A DNA stretch of 33,471 bases, taken from the NCBI GenBank assembly GCA_016745055.1, contig JADGDF010000008.1:1-33471 (forward strand), read 5' to 3'. Shown one piece after another: positions 1-7,317 of the stretch. The translations under genes and the position numbers were made by a program. Below the pieces are notes generated by a model. That model did no database searches. It was given only the letters and a program-made list of their open reading frames with translations, and was not told where the DNA came from. The DNA comes from Thiotrichaceae bacterium. GTDB lineage: Bacteria; Pseudomonadota; Gammaproteobacteria; Beggiatoales; Beggiatoaceae. Positions within the stretch are counted from its first letter, which is position 1. The number at the start of each line of letters is the position of its first letter.

Positions 1-248
1 TGTTACTTCATGGATGCGACCCACCCTCTTCATAACCCCATTGCGAATTACGGTTGGATAAAGCGCGGACAAGATTACGCTGTTAAAACCAATACAGGTA
101 GTCACCGCCTCAATATCACGGTACTTACTACGAGACTTTCAACCATTTTAAGTTGGCTTGTGATGAGTTTTTCAATGAAGCCTGCCATCATGTGGAATTA
201 CTTCGCTCATTATTGGCCGAGAATTTTCTGCTTATTGCTACTCCATAA
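1..248 (+). pseudogene. IS630-family transposase remnant with internal deletion
   Basis: The first frame reads FMDATHPLHNP, NYGWIKRGQ and TNTGSHRLNI, which resembles the central DDE-domain part of IS630 transposases (second catalytic Asp, then the 'HN..YGWI..G' and 'NTG..R.NINGA' blocks). Right after LNI, at about position 117, the frame changes. The new frame reads YYETFNHFKLACDEFF and ELLRSLLAENFLLIATP, ending in TAA at 246-248, which looks like the extreme C-terminus of the same family. The segment between, which should carry the last catalytic Glu, is missing. I see no intact start because the element runs off the left edge. It is a dead, internally deleted copy. Family assignment is by motif memory only. 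Confidence 0.7.
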
Positions 249-277
249 ACCAATTTTTGAGTGGCTGTGACTATAGT

Positions 278-345
278 TAACCACCCCCAGCTCCTCCTTC
301 GTAAGGAGGGGAGTTCCTCTCTACTTTGAGAAGGAAGGGTAGTTA
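278..345. repeat. Small C/G-rich palindromic repeat
   Basis: Non-coding stretch with CCACCCCCAGCTCC, then the hairpin CTCCTTCGTAAGGAG, then GTAGTTATGGGG. The layout (C-run, AG, TCC, short hairpin, G-run) is like the segment embedded in the RND gene at 12948-12988. It is probably a dispersed intergenic repeat left beside the transposase remnant. Confidence 0.45.
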
Positions 346-439
346 TGGGGAAGTTATTTCAGGACAATTCCTTAAGTGACAATAAATCTTAACAAAAAAA
401 GTAACTACATAATTTTTTAATTTCAACTCTAATTCACTT

Positions 440-1600
440 ATGACAACCCAAATTCCTCCCTTACTAACGATGATCAGTAAGCTAATCGCTGCACCTTCTA
501 TTAGCTGCGTTGATCCAAAACTAGACCAAAGTAACATAAAAGTCATCAATATCTTGGCAAATTGGTGTGAACTCATTGGTTTTGATACCCATATTGTGAC
601 AGTCGATGAACAAACGCAAAAATATAATCTAGTGACTCAACTAGGTAATGGTCTAGAAGGTTTAATGCTCGCTGGTCACACAGACACAGTGCCTTATGAT
701 GAAAATCGTTGGCAATCTGATCCTTTTAGTCTAACAGAGGTGGATGGGCGTTTATACGGTTTGGGCACAAGTGATATGAAAGCTTTTTTTGCTTTAGCAT
801 TAACTGCTGTCAACCAATTTCAGGCTAAAGATTTTAAGCATCCATTGATGTTAGTTGCAACTGCTGATGAAGAAACTACTATGGCAGGTGTGAAATCTTT
901 AACGATGGAAAGAGAATTTTCAATTCCTCAAGCCTTGATTGGTGAACCGACGAATTTACATCCCATTCGAATGCATAAAGGCATTTTTATGGAAGCCATT
1001 TGCATTCAAGGTTTGTCAGGACATTCAAGTAATCCTGCAAAAGGCAATAATGCTTTGGAAGGCATGCACAAAGTGATTACAAGTTTATTGCAATGGCGAA
1101 ATGAATTGCAAAAACGCTATCAAGACAATGCTTATCATGTACCTGTTCCTACCTTAAATTTTGGCCATATTCATGGAGGTGATAATCCTAATCGTATTTG
1201 TGGTGCCTGTGAATTGCACATTGATTTGAGACCTTTGCCAGGGATGCCTTCAATTACAGAGTTACGCACAATGCTTCAACAAGTAGTTGCTGCGACTTTA
1301 GCAGACACAGGGTTAACCTTTGAATGTAGATCATTATTTGATGGTGTTGAAGCTATGGAAACACCTGAAGACGCAGAAATTGTGCAAATCACAGAACGTT
1401 TAACTGGGCATAAAGCTGGTGCAGTGGCATTTGGCACAGAGGCACCTTTTTTAAGTCAATTAGGTATTCAAACGGTCATTTTAGGCCCTGGTGACATTGC
1501 CCAAGCTCATCAACCTAATGAATTTATTCGCAAAATTAGATTACAACCTACAGTTGATATGTTAAAAAAATTAATCCAACATTTTTGTATAGAAAAGTAA
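440..1600 (+). CDS. argE: Acetylornithine deacetylase ArgE (M20 metallopeptidase)
   Basis: Cytosolic arginine-biosynthesis enzyme that hydrolyses N2-acetyl-L-ornithine to ornithine and acetate. The 386 residues compare with about 383 for the E. coli enzyme. The M20 metal-site residues are visible: H80 and D82 in AGHTDTVP, D112 in GTSDMKAF, E144/E145 in ADEET, E169 in GEPT, and H357 in AQAHQP. The lid-domain motif GLSGHSSNPA and the ArgE-typical LNFGHIHGGDNPNRICGAC block are present, which separates it from DapE; the window also has a separate dapE at 5819-6949. I see no clear Shine-Dalgarno before the ATG, but the protein begins where the family does. It stands alone, with repeats upstream and decayed sequence downstream. 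Confidence 0.93.
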   Translation: MTTQIPPLLTMISKLIAAPSISCVDPKLDQSNIKVINILANWCELIGFDTHIVTVDEQTQKYNLVTQLGNGLEGLMLAGHTDTVPYDENRWQSDPFSLTEVDGRLYGLGTSDMKAFFALALTAVNQFQAKDFKHPLMLVATADEETTMAGVKSLTMEREFSIPQALIGEPTNLHPIRMHKGIFMEAICIQGLSGHSSNPAKGNNALEGMHKVITSLLQWRNELQKRYQDNAYHVPVPTLNFGHIHGGDNPNRICGACELHIDLRPLPGMPSITELRTMLQQVVAATLADTGLTFECRSLFDGVEAMETPEDAEIVQITERLTGHKAGAVAFGTEAPFLSQLGIQTVILGPGDIAQAHQPNEFIRKIRLQPTVDMLKKLIQHFCIEK

Positions 1601-1637
1601 CCTAACAATCTTAAATTACTGTTAGCCAAGATGAATC

Positions 1638-1739
1638 ATGATGGAAACTGATATTGAAGCGCTAGTGACAGAATATAAAAAGAAACGTCCAGCCTATGAA
1701 AGTTTGGCAATAATTATATGTGTTGGTTACTGTCTCTGA
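1638..1739 (+). pseudogene. Short decayed coding fragment
   Basis: A 33-codon frame containing EALVTEYKKKRPAYESLA, whose pattern recalls the first helix of RelA/SpoT-like synthetase-domain proteins, then loses sense and stops. Other frames downstream to about 1860 contain coding-like pieces (for example DWFWGDKLKQTYIPDRKDFF) broken by stops. I read it as gene debris. The family resemblance is weak. Confidence 0.25.
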
Positions 1740-1875
1740 TCGTGCGACTAATTAGGTTTTTGACTGGTTTTGGGGAGATAAGCTCAAACAAACATATATT
1801 CCTGATAGAAAAGATTTTTTTGAAAAACGACATACATTTATATGGAAGCAGAGTATCTAAGTTTACGTTTAGATT

Positions 1876-2182
1876 ATGGTAGAAGTAGGGCTAAGGGTTT
1901 GTCGAGGATGGGCTTTTAATTCCGCTCTGATTTTAATTGATATTTTGTTATTTCTATGGATACAATTATTTTGGTGGACACAATTTCCCCTGCCTCTGCT
2001 AGAATTAGTAAAGCTAACTATTAGTAGTATACTGTTTTACGGTTTTTTTATCAGTCATCACTTGGTGGTGTTGGCGTAAACTAGTTGTGACTGAATATGA
2101 AAAAGTTAAACAAATTAGTGAATATATTTCTGCTTACAAACAAGATAAACCTAATCTTGTTCAGATGAATCATAATATTTAG
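1876..2182 (+). pseudogene. Small membrane protein broken at a T7 run (possibly PgaD-like)
   Basis: The open frame from 1876 encodes two hydrophobic segments (LILIDILLFLWIQLFWW and ISSILFYGF) and stops at 2079. Removing one T from the seven-T run at 2043-2049 joins it to a second frame ending at 2182, giving about 100 residues that continue VITWWCWRKLVVTEYEKV and a charged tail. Two membrane helices followed by an aromatic/basic stretch is the shape of PgaD, the partner of the poly-GlcNAc synthase PgaC, but no pgaC is here and the match is by shape only. It is either a single-base pseudogene or a sequencing slip. The rest of 2183-2514 shows no gene I can support. Confidence 0.35.
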
Positions 2183-2514
2183 TTAATTGCGTTGTGCGCA
2201 TTTGCGCCCATCACCTAACCTACTAACTGAGGAAATACTGGCCTCCCTCATCTCTTCCTGGCAAAGAAGGGGCAAAAGGAGTTTGAAAATAACTTCTTAA
2301 ACTTAATGACCGTGATCCATCACATTCAAATTGCAAAATGTAACTCATTGATTTATTTACATCAGTAATTACCTTAAGGATGTAGAGTGAAAATTATTTA
2401 AAATTTAAGGGATGACTGTGTTAGGATAACTAGTATACCTAAAGCTCATAACTCAATTTAGCAGGTGCTTTAAACCTATATTGCAAGATAACCTTGCATT
2501 CATTGGAGGGCTGC

Positions 2515-2562
2515 ATGATTTGTCAAAAATATATATCTACAGCCTTCTTTGTAGGGAAGTAA
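2515..2562 (+). CDS. Possible 15-residue leader peptide upstream of the protease
   Basis: A strong ribosome-binding site, GGAGGG at 2505-2510, lies four bases before an ATG that opens a 15-codon frame (MICQKYISTAFFVGK, then TAA). The frame ends 22 bases before the protease start, whose own ribosome site (AAGGA) is weaker. A small inverted repeat, TGCAAG/CTTGCA, lies just upstream at about 2481-2497. It could be a translated leader or coupling ORF, or chance. Confidence 0.2.
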   Translation: MICQKYISTAFFVGK

Positions 2563-2584
2563 GACATTAACCCAAGGATTTTTT

Positions 2585-5209
2585 ATGCAACTAAAATATT
2601 TGAATTACATATTATTAGTATTATTAATAGCAGGGTGTAGCGATGACAATACCAGCAGCAGCTCTGGCGATACTAATAATACAGTTAGTGGTTTTAATAT
2701 AGAGGGAAGTATGAATGTCTCTAATAACACGGCGACTGATAGTGATGTAAATGATACCAATGCATCTTATAAATCAAATGACAGTGTTGGTATGGCACAA
2801 CGCATTCCCAATCCTGTCATTTTAGGCGGCTATGTTAATCAACCTAACTCAGGTCCTGATGAAGGACGTTCTTTTAGCATGGGTGATGTGGATGATTATT
2901 TTCAGGTTGACTTGAAAAAAGGCAATACAATTACCGTATTTGTGGCTAATGCCAATGAAATTGGTAACGATGTGGACTTAGCCTTACTTGGACAAGATGG
3001 TAAGAGTGTTAATGCTTCATTAGGGGAAGGGGATACTGAATACTTAGTGGTAGAGCAAGATGGGCGTTATTTTATTCAAGTACAAGCTTATCGTGGGCAT
3101 TCCAGCTATGTTCTGAGCATTGGACAACCTGTCATGCCACAAATTGCCAGTATGCAAATTAAAGATAAATTTGTTGTTGGTGAAGTGATTGTTAAATTTA
3201 ACGATAAATATAATCTAAACATGCAAAGTACCTTGCAATCATTGGGTTTAACTCCACGTAAGCAAAATGCAATGCCTCAACTACGGCAAATATATAAGCT
3301 TGATTTTGCCAGTAGCAAACTGAGTGCAAAAAGTACGGCAAATACTGACCCAACCACTTGTTCTAACGGTTTGTCATTCAAAACAGAAGAACAAACTTTA
3401 AAATGTGAAACTTTGTTAACCGTTAAAGAACTGCGTCAACAACCTAACGTGAATGAAGCTAGTCCCAATTACTTGTTAAAATCTTTTCGTGTACCCAATG
3501 ACGCACTTTATCGTTATCAGTGGAATTTACCTTTAATTCACTTGCCACAAGCTTGGGATATGACCACTGGCAATAATAATCCTGTCATTGTCGCAGTAAT
3601 TGATACAGGTGTATTGCTCAATCACCCAGATTTAAAAGGTCAATTAGTTGGTGGATATGATTTTATTGATGATCCTAATATTGCTTTGGATGGGGATGGT
3701 ATAGATTCAAACCCCGATGATCCTGGTGATCAGTCCCGTGGTGGTAGTTCATTTCACGGTACTCACGTCGCAGGCACCATTGCTGCATTAACGAATAACC
3801 AAAAAGGGATATCGGGCGTCAGTTGGAATGCTAAAATCATGCCTTTACGGGTATTAGGTCGTGGTGGCGTAGGCAGTGACTTTGATACTGAGCAAGCCGT
3901 ACGCTATGCCGCAGGTTTACCCAACCTTTCAGGTACTACCCCTGAACGCAGAGCAGATGTGATGAACTTAAGCTTAGGGGGGGAAAGAATTTCTTCAGGC
4001 TTAAGGCAAGCGCTTATAGAAGCACGTCAGGCAGGCGTTATCATTGTTGCCGCTGCGGGGAATGATGCAGTATCTACACCAAATTATCCTGCTGCTTTGT
4101 CTGAAGTTGTGTCTGTCAGTGCTGTGAATATTAATCGAGAACTCGCTTCTTACTCTAACTACGGTAACACAATTAATGTCACTGCACCAGGTGGAGATAA
4201 AACGCCTGATGTTAATGGTGATGGTGTCCCTGATGGTATTATTAGCACAGTGGGAGATGATAGTAGCAGTCGAACTATTGGATTTGAATTTGCTTCTTCT
4301 ATGGGTACCTCTATGTCTTCTCCACATGTGGCAGGGGTTGTTGCCTTAATGAAAGCAGTCAACCCTGGATTATCACCTCAGGCATTTGAAAGCTTATTAG
4401 AAAATGGCAAAATTACGGATGATCTTGGGGTACGTGGGAGAGATGATGACTATGGTTATGGATTGATTAACGCCCAAAAATCAGTCAGTGCCGCATTAGA
4501 AACAGGGGGAGACCAAAATAATGAACCCGCTCCTCAATTAATGGTTAGTCCCCGTTCTTTGAACTTTGGCCTAGCGACAGAAAACTATCGTCTTAGCGTG
4601 ACCAATGGTGGTGCAGGGAACTTGCAAGTGATCGAGGTACGTGAAAATTCAGGGGGCTATCTCTCTGTATTTCCAAATGCAGTTGATGAAAATGGTTTGG
4701 GGGAATATATGGTCACAGTCAGTCGTAATAATTTACCATCAGGCACTTATACTGCAACAGTTACCGTGATAACAACCACAGAGCAAACAGTTATCCCCAT
4801 TATTTTACAAGTTGGAGATAGTTCTGAAAAAGGCAATGCGGGAAATCATTACATTTTATTAATAAATCCCGAGACAATGCAAGCCGAATTCGAGACCACA
4901 GCAATCCCCAGAGATGGGGTTTATTATTTTAGATTTACCGGTGTAAGAGCAGGTAATTATTTACTGTACGCGGGTAGTGATATGGATAATGATAATCGTA
5001 TCTGTGATTTGGGAGAAGCCTGTGCTGCTTATTTAACGCCAAGTGATCCTTCATCTGTGAATATCAATGGTGCAAAGGAGCTAACTCGTTTTAGTACAGG
5101 CTTTAACGTCTATTTCCGCGCAGTCTCTCTAGGAGAGAACACTCAGGTTGCCGCTTTACCTGCTAACGGATTTAAACGCCTTTATAGTAAACGTGCACTC
5201 GCCCAGTAA
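2585..5209 (+). CDS. Secreted subtilisin-like (S8) serine protease, lipoprotein
   Basis: The 874-residue protein begins with a lipoprotein signal: a hydrophobic core ending LIAGC with Cys18 as the lipidation site, followed by a Ser/Asn/Asp-rich linker. Residues ~95-178 look like a bacterial pre-peptidase (PPC) domain (DVDDYFQVDL, NDVDLALLGQDG). Residues ~190-305 look like an inhibitor-type propeptide (VVGEVIVKFNDKYN). The S8 catalytic domain covers ~318-640 with D340 in AVIDTG, H391 in HGTHVAGT, oxyanion N493 in AAAGND and S576 in GTSMSSPHVAG, so the full catalytic set is present. A BACON-like beta domain (~655-740, LMVSPRSLNFG) and a further beta domain (~755-860) follow. It is probably anchored to a membrane and processes extracytoplasmic proteins. 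No exosortase-type tail is present. AAGGA precedes the ATG. Confidence 0.93.
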   Translation: MQLKYLNYILLVLLIAGCSDDNTSSSSGDTNNTVSGFNIEGSMNVSNNTATDSDVNDTNASYKSNDSVGMAQRIPNPVILGGYVNQPNSGPDEGRSFSMGDVDDYFQVDLKKGNTITVFVANANEIGNDVDLALLGQDGKSVNASLGEGDTEYLVVEQDGRYFIQVQAYRGHSSYVLSIGQPVMPQIASMQIKDKFVVGEVIVKFNDKYNLNMQSTLQSLGLTPRKQNAMPQLRQIYKLDFASSKLSAKSTANTDPTTCSNGLSFKTEEQTLKCETLLTVKELRQQPNVNEASPNYLLKSFRVPNDALYRYQWNLPLIHLPQAWDMTTGNNNPVIVAVIDTGVLLNHPDLKGQLVGGYDFIDDPNIALDGDGIDSNPDDPGDQSRGGSSFHGTHVAGTIAALTNNQKGISGVSWNAKIMPLRVLGRGGVGSDFDTEQAVRYAAGLPNLSGTTPERRADVMNLSLGGERISSGLRQALIEARQAGVIIVAAAGNDAVSTPNYPAALSEVVSVSAVNINRELASYSNYGNTINVTAPGGDKTPDVNGDGVPDGIISTVGDDSSSRTIGFEFASSMGTSMSSPHVAGVVALMKAVNPGLSPQAFESLLENGKITDDLGVRGRDDDYGYGLINAQKSVSAALETGGDQNNEPAPQLMVSPRSLNFGLATENYRLSVTNGGAGNLQVIEVRENSGGYLSVFPNAVDENGLGEYMVTVSRNNLPSGTYTATVTVITTTEQTVIPIILQVGDSSEKGNAGNHYILLINPETMQAEFETTAIPRDGVYYFRFTGVRAGNYLLYAGSDMDNDNRICDLGEACAAYLTPSDPSSVNINGAKELTRFSTGFNVYFRAVSLGENTQVAALPANGFKRLYSKRALAQ

Positions 5210-5275
5210 TGCTGTTTGATAACCTATCGGCTAGCGCTTAGGCGGCCTAGCCAAATTGATTGCGAGATAAAAAAC

Positions 5276-5776
5276 ATGAGCGATAAGAAATTAGTCCCCG
5301 CCTATCAAAAAATGATGGATCGGGTACAAAATGATCTAACCCAGACTCAAACAAAAACTTTAGGTCAGCACATTGACGCGGCCAAAGAAAAAGCAGTTGA
5401 GTTGGAAGAATTAACCATTGAAGAAGCTGAAAAAGTTAGCGATTACTTGCTACGAGATGTTCAAGATGCGGCTGAATATATTGTTTCCACAGAACAAGAA
5501 TTAGCTGATTGGTTAAAATTTGACATCGAACTCATTGAAGAACGTTTGTTGGGTATGTTGAATTTAATGGTAGATCATACCCGCCAAGAATTGACTAATC
5601 TTGCAGAAAATGCTCGTCAAGCAACAGAGTGGTGTACAGGTGAAATTACCGGTCCAGGTACATTGTATTGTGTGGCCTGTGGGAAAAAATTGGTATTCAA
5701 AAAACCAGACTATATTCCCATCTGCGATAACTGTGGTGCTATTTTATTTAAACGAGAATTTGATGATAATGAATAA
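5276..5776 (+). CDS. DUF1451 / YbeL-like zinc-ribbon protein
   Basis: A 166-residue soluble protein: a charged, helical N-terminal part (~1-120, coiled-coil-like, rich in E, K and Q) and a C-terminal zinc ribbon with C132/C135 (CVACGKK) and C150/C153 (CDNCGA). Length and layout match the YbeL/DUF1451 family (E. coli YbeL about 160 residues), whose function is not established. I chose ATG 5276 (MSDKKLVPAY) over an upstream in-frame TTG at 5216, because the extra residues would be translated from an inverted repeat (GGCTAG...CTAGCC) between the genes. It lies 66 bases behind the protease on the same strand and may be co-transcribed with it. Confidence 0.85.
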   Translation: MSDKKLVPAYQKMMDRVQNDLTQTQTKTLGQHIDAAKEKAVELEELTIEEAEKVSDYLLRDVQDAAEYIVSTEQELADWLKFDIELIEERLLGMLNLMVDHTRQELTNLAENARQATEWCTGEITGPGTLYCVACGKKLVFKKPDYIPICDNCGAILFKREFDDNE

Positions 5777-5818
5777 TAATATAGGGAGATTGGAGTGTAA
5801 ACTTTAATTTGCCAAACA

Positions 5819-6949
5819 TTAAATCAACAACAACTTTTCTAAAATACGTTCATAAATTAAAGCAAGTTGGACTAAATCTTCTACTTTCACACATTCATTG
5901 GCTTTGTGGATAGTCGCGTTGATAGGTCCTAGTTCAATGACTTCTGCCCCCGTTGGTGCAATAAACCGCCCATCAGAAGTACCTCCGCCCGTTGATAAAC
6001 CTGGCATGTAGCCACAAATTTCTTGAACAGCAGCTTGAGCAGCTTGAATTAATTTACCTTCTTCCGTTACAAATGGAAACCCTGAATGGTTCCAGGTAAT
6101 TTGGTAATTTAATTGATGTTTTTCAAGCAAAGTTTCTATTTTAGCTTGTAACTGTTCATGTGTGACTTCAGTACAATAACGAAAGTTGAATTTAACCTGG
6201 AATTGACCTGGAATAACGTTAGAGGCCCCAGTACCTGCATTAATATTGACAACTTGAAAACTGGTAGGCGGAAAAAAAGCATTTCCTCGATCCCATTCGG
6301 TTTGAATTAACTCATTCAATAATGGTGCAAAACAGTGAATAGGATTATTGGCTAAATGTGGGTAGGCTACATGGCCTTGGGTGCCGTAAATTATTAGATC
6401 ACCAGAAAGAGAACCTCTGCGACCATTTTTAATCGTATCTCCAGCTCGTTCTTCGCTAGAAGGTTCGCCCACCAAACACCAATCTATTTTTTCTTGGCGA
6501 GTTTGTAACTGTTCAACGACTTTAACTGTTCCATCAATAGCGGGTCCTTCCTCGTCACTGGTTAGCAAGAACCCAATTGAACCTTGATGCTTAGGATGCT
6601 TTTCAACAAATCGTTGGCACGCAATGGTCATAGCAGCAACACCCGCTTTCATATCGGCTGAGCCACGTCCATATAAAAAACCATTGTGAATAGTTGATTC
6701 AAAAGGAGGAAACTGCCAAGCTTCTAATTCGCCAGGAGGAACAACATCGGTATGTCCAAGAAATACCAATAATGGTGCTTCATGCCCACGTCTTGCCCAT
6801 AAATTGTCAACATGACCAAATTTTAAAGGTTCGATTTTAAAACCAGAAGATTGTAATAAATCTGCAATTAAACGCTGGCATCCATTGTCTACTGGTGTAA
6901 CAGATTTTTTTTGAATTAATTCTATGGCAAGCTTTACAGTATTATCCAT
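5819..6949 (-). CDS. dapE: Succinyl-diaminopimelate desuccinylase DapE
   Basis: Cytosolic zinc enzyme of lysine and meso-diaminopimelate synthesis that hydrolyses N-succinyl-LL-DAP to LL-DAP and succinate. The 376 residues compare with 375 in E. coli, and the metal and catalytic residues sit one position off the E. coli numbering: H66 and D68 (LGHTDVVPPG), D99 (GRGSADMKAG), E133/E134 (SDEEG), E162 (GEPS) and H348 (IHKANE). The TGGGTSDGRFIAP block is typical of DapE. The frame stays open upstream through the tRNA gene, but that extension is a reading of tRNA sequence. ATG 6949 gives the family start. No good Shine-Dalgarno precedes it. The initiator tRNA ends 58 bases upstream on the same strand, so the two may share a transcript. 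Confidence 0.94.
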   Translation of the reverse strand: MDNTVKLAIELIQKKSVTPVDNGCQRLIADLLQSSGFKIEPLKFGHVDNLWARRGHEAPLLVFLGHTDVVPPGELEAWQFPPFESTIHNGFLYGRGSADMKAGVAAMTIACQRFVEKHPKHQGSIGFLLTSDEEGPAIDGTVKVVEQLQTRQEKIDWCLVGEPSSEERAGDTIKNGRRGSLSGDLIIYGTQGHVAYPHLANNPIHCFAPLLNELIQTEWDRGNAFFPPTSFQVVNINAGTGASNVIPGQFQVKFNFRYCTEVTHEQLQAKIETLLEKHQLNYQITWNHSGFPFVTEEGKLIQAAQAAVQEICGYMPGLSTGGGTSDGRFIAPTGAEVIELGPINATIHKANECVKVEDLVQLALIYERILEKLLLI

Positions 6950-7006
6950 AAAAGGAATACAAACTTTAGAATTTACCAGGAAGGCATTTTTTAAGAAGAA
7001 AAAAAG

Positions 7007-7083
7007 TGGTAGCGGGGGCAGGATTTGAACCTGCGACCTTCGGGTTATGAGCCCGACGAGCTGCCAGACTGCTCCACCCCGCA
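7007..7083 (-). tRNA. Initiator tRNA-fMet (CAT anticodon)
   Basis: A 77-base cloverleaf with encoded 3' CCA. Read on the minus strand, the anticodon stem-loop is GGG-CTCATAA-CCC; the three G:C pairs are the hallmark of bacterial initiator tRNAs. The D-arm and T-arm (GGTTCAAATCC) are normal. Position 1 is U and position 72 is U, so the top acceptor pair is unpaired as initiators require, but as U:U, whereas E. coli has C:A. A T-rich run follows the CCA directly on the transcribed strand. Confidence 0.96.
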
Positions 7084-7101
7084 ACTGAAGTTAAGCGAAG
7101 A

Positions 7102-7130
7102 ATTATATAGAGTTTTTTTTGTTTATGCAA
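7102..7130 (-). promoter_or_regulatory. Promoter of the initiator tRNA
   Basis: On the minus strand TTGCAT (7125-7130) and a perfect TATAAT (7102-7107) are separated by exactly 17 bases, and the -10 box ends 18 bases before the mature tRNA 5' end. This is a sigma-70-type arrangement with a weak -35. It probably also feeds dapE. Confidence 0.7.
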
Positions 7131-7175
7131 ATAATTTTTACATTGATTATTAATTTTCAAATTTACATAGGGATA

Positions 7176-7254
7176 GGAATTAAATAACATCCATAAAGTT
7201 TTCAATCAGACCTGGCAGGTTTTAAAAACCTGCCAGGTCTTGTTTCTGATTTTA
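7176..7254. repeat. Palindromic dispersed repeat, copy 1
   Basis: Contains a 33-base palindrome (7208-7240) with arms AGACCTGGCAGGT and ACCTGCCAGGTCT around an A/T centre. Conserved flanks, GGAATTAAATAAC on the left and TTGTTTCTGATTTTAT on the right, recur at 19253-19354 and 33100-33200. The conserved flanks mean this is a defined element, not just a terminator hairpin. It lies between the tRNA promoter and the cyclase gene. Confidence 0.85.
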
Positions 7255-7317
7255 TAATGATAAATTAGCAAGTAGATTGCGTAAATGTACCAATTATAAA
7301 GTTGATATAATGATGCT

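Noticed and set aside
4001..4362. Minus-strand ORFs inside the protease gene
   Set aside because: They overlap the S8 catalytic domain, whose catalytic residues are intact, and show no coding evidence of their own.
5100..5209. Exosortase or autotransporter signal on the S8 protease
   Set aside because: The C-terminus is polar with no membrane helix; a lipobox at the N-terminus already explains its localisation.
6950..7084. N-terminal extension of DapE
   Set aside because: The extra residues are a translation of the initiator tRNA and its 3' flank; ATG 6949 gives the family length and start.
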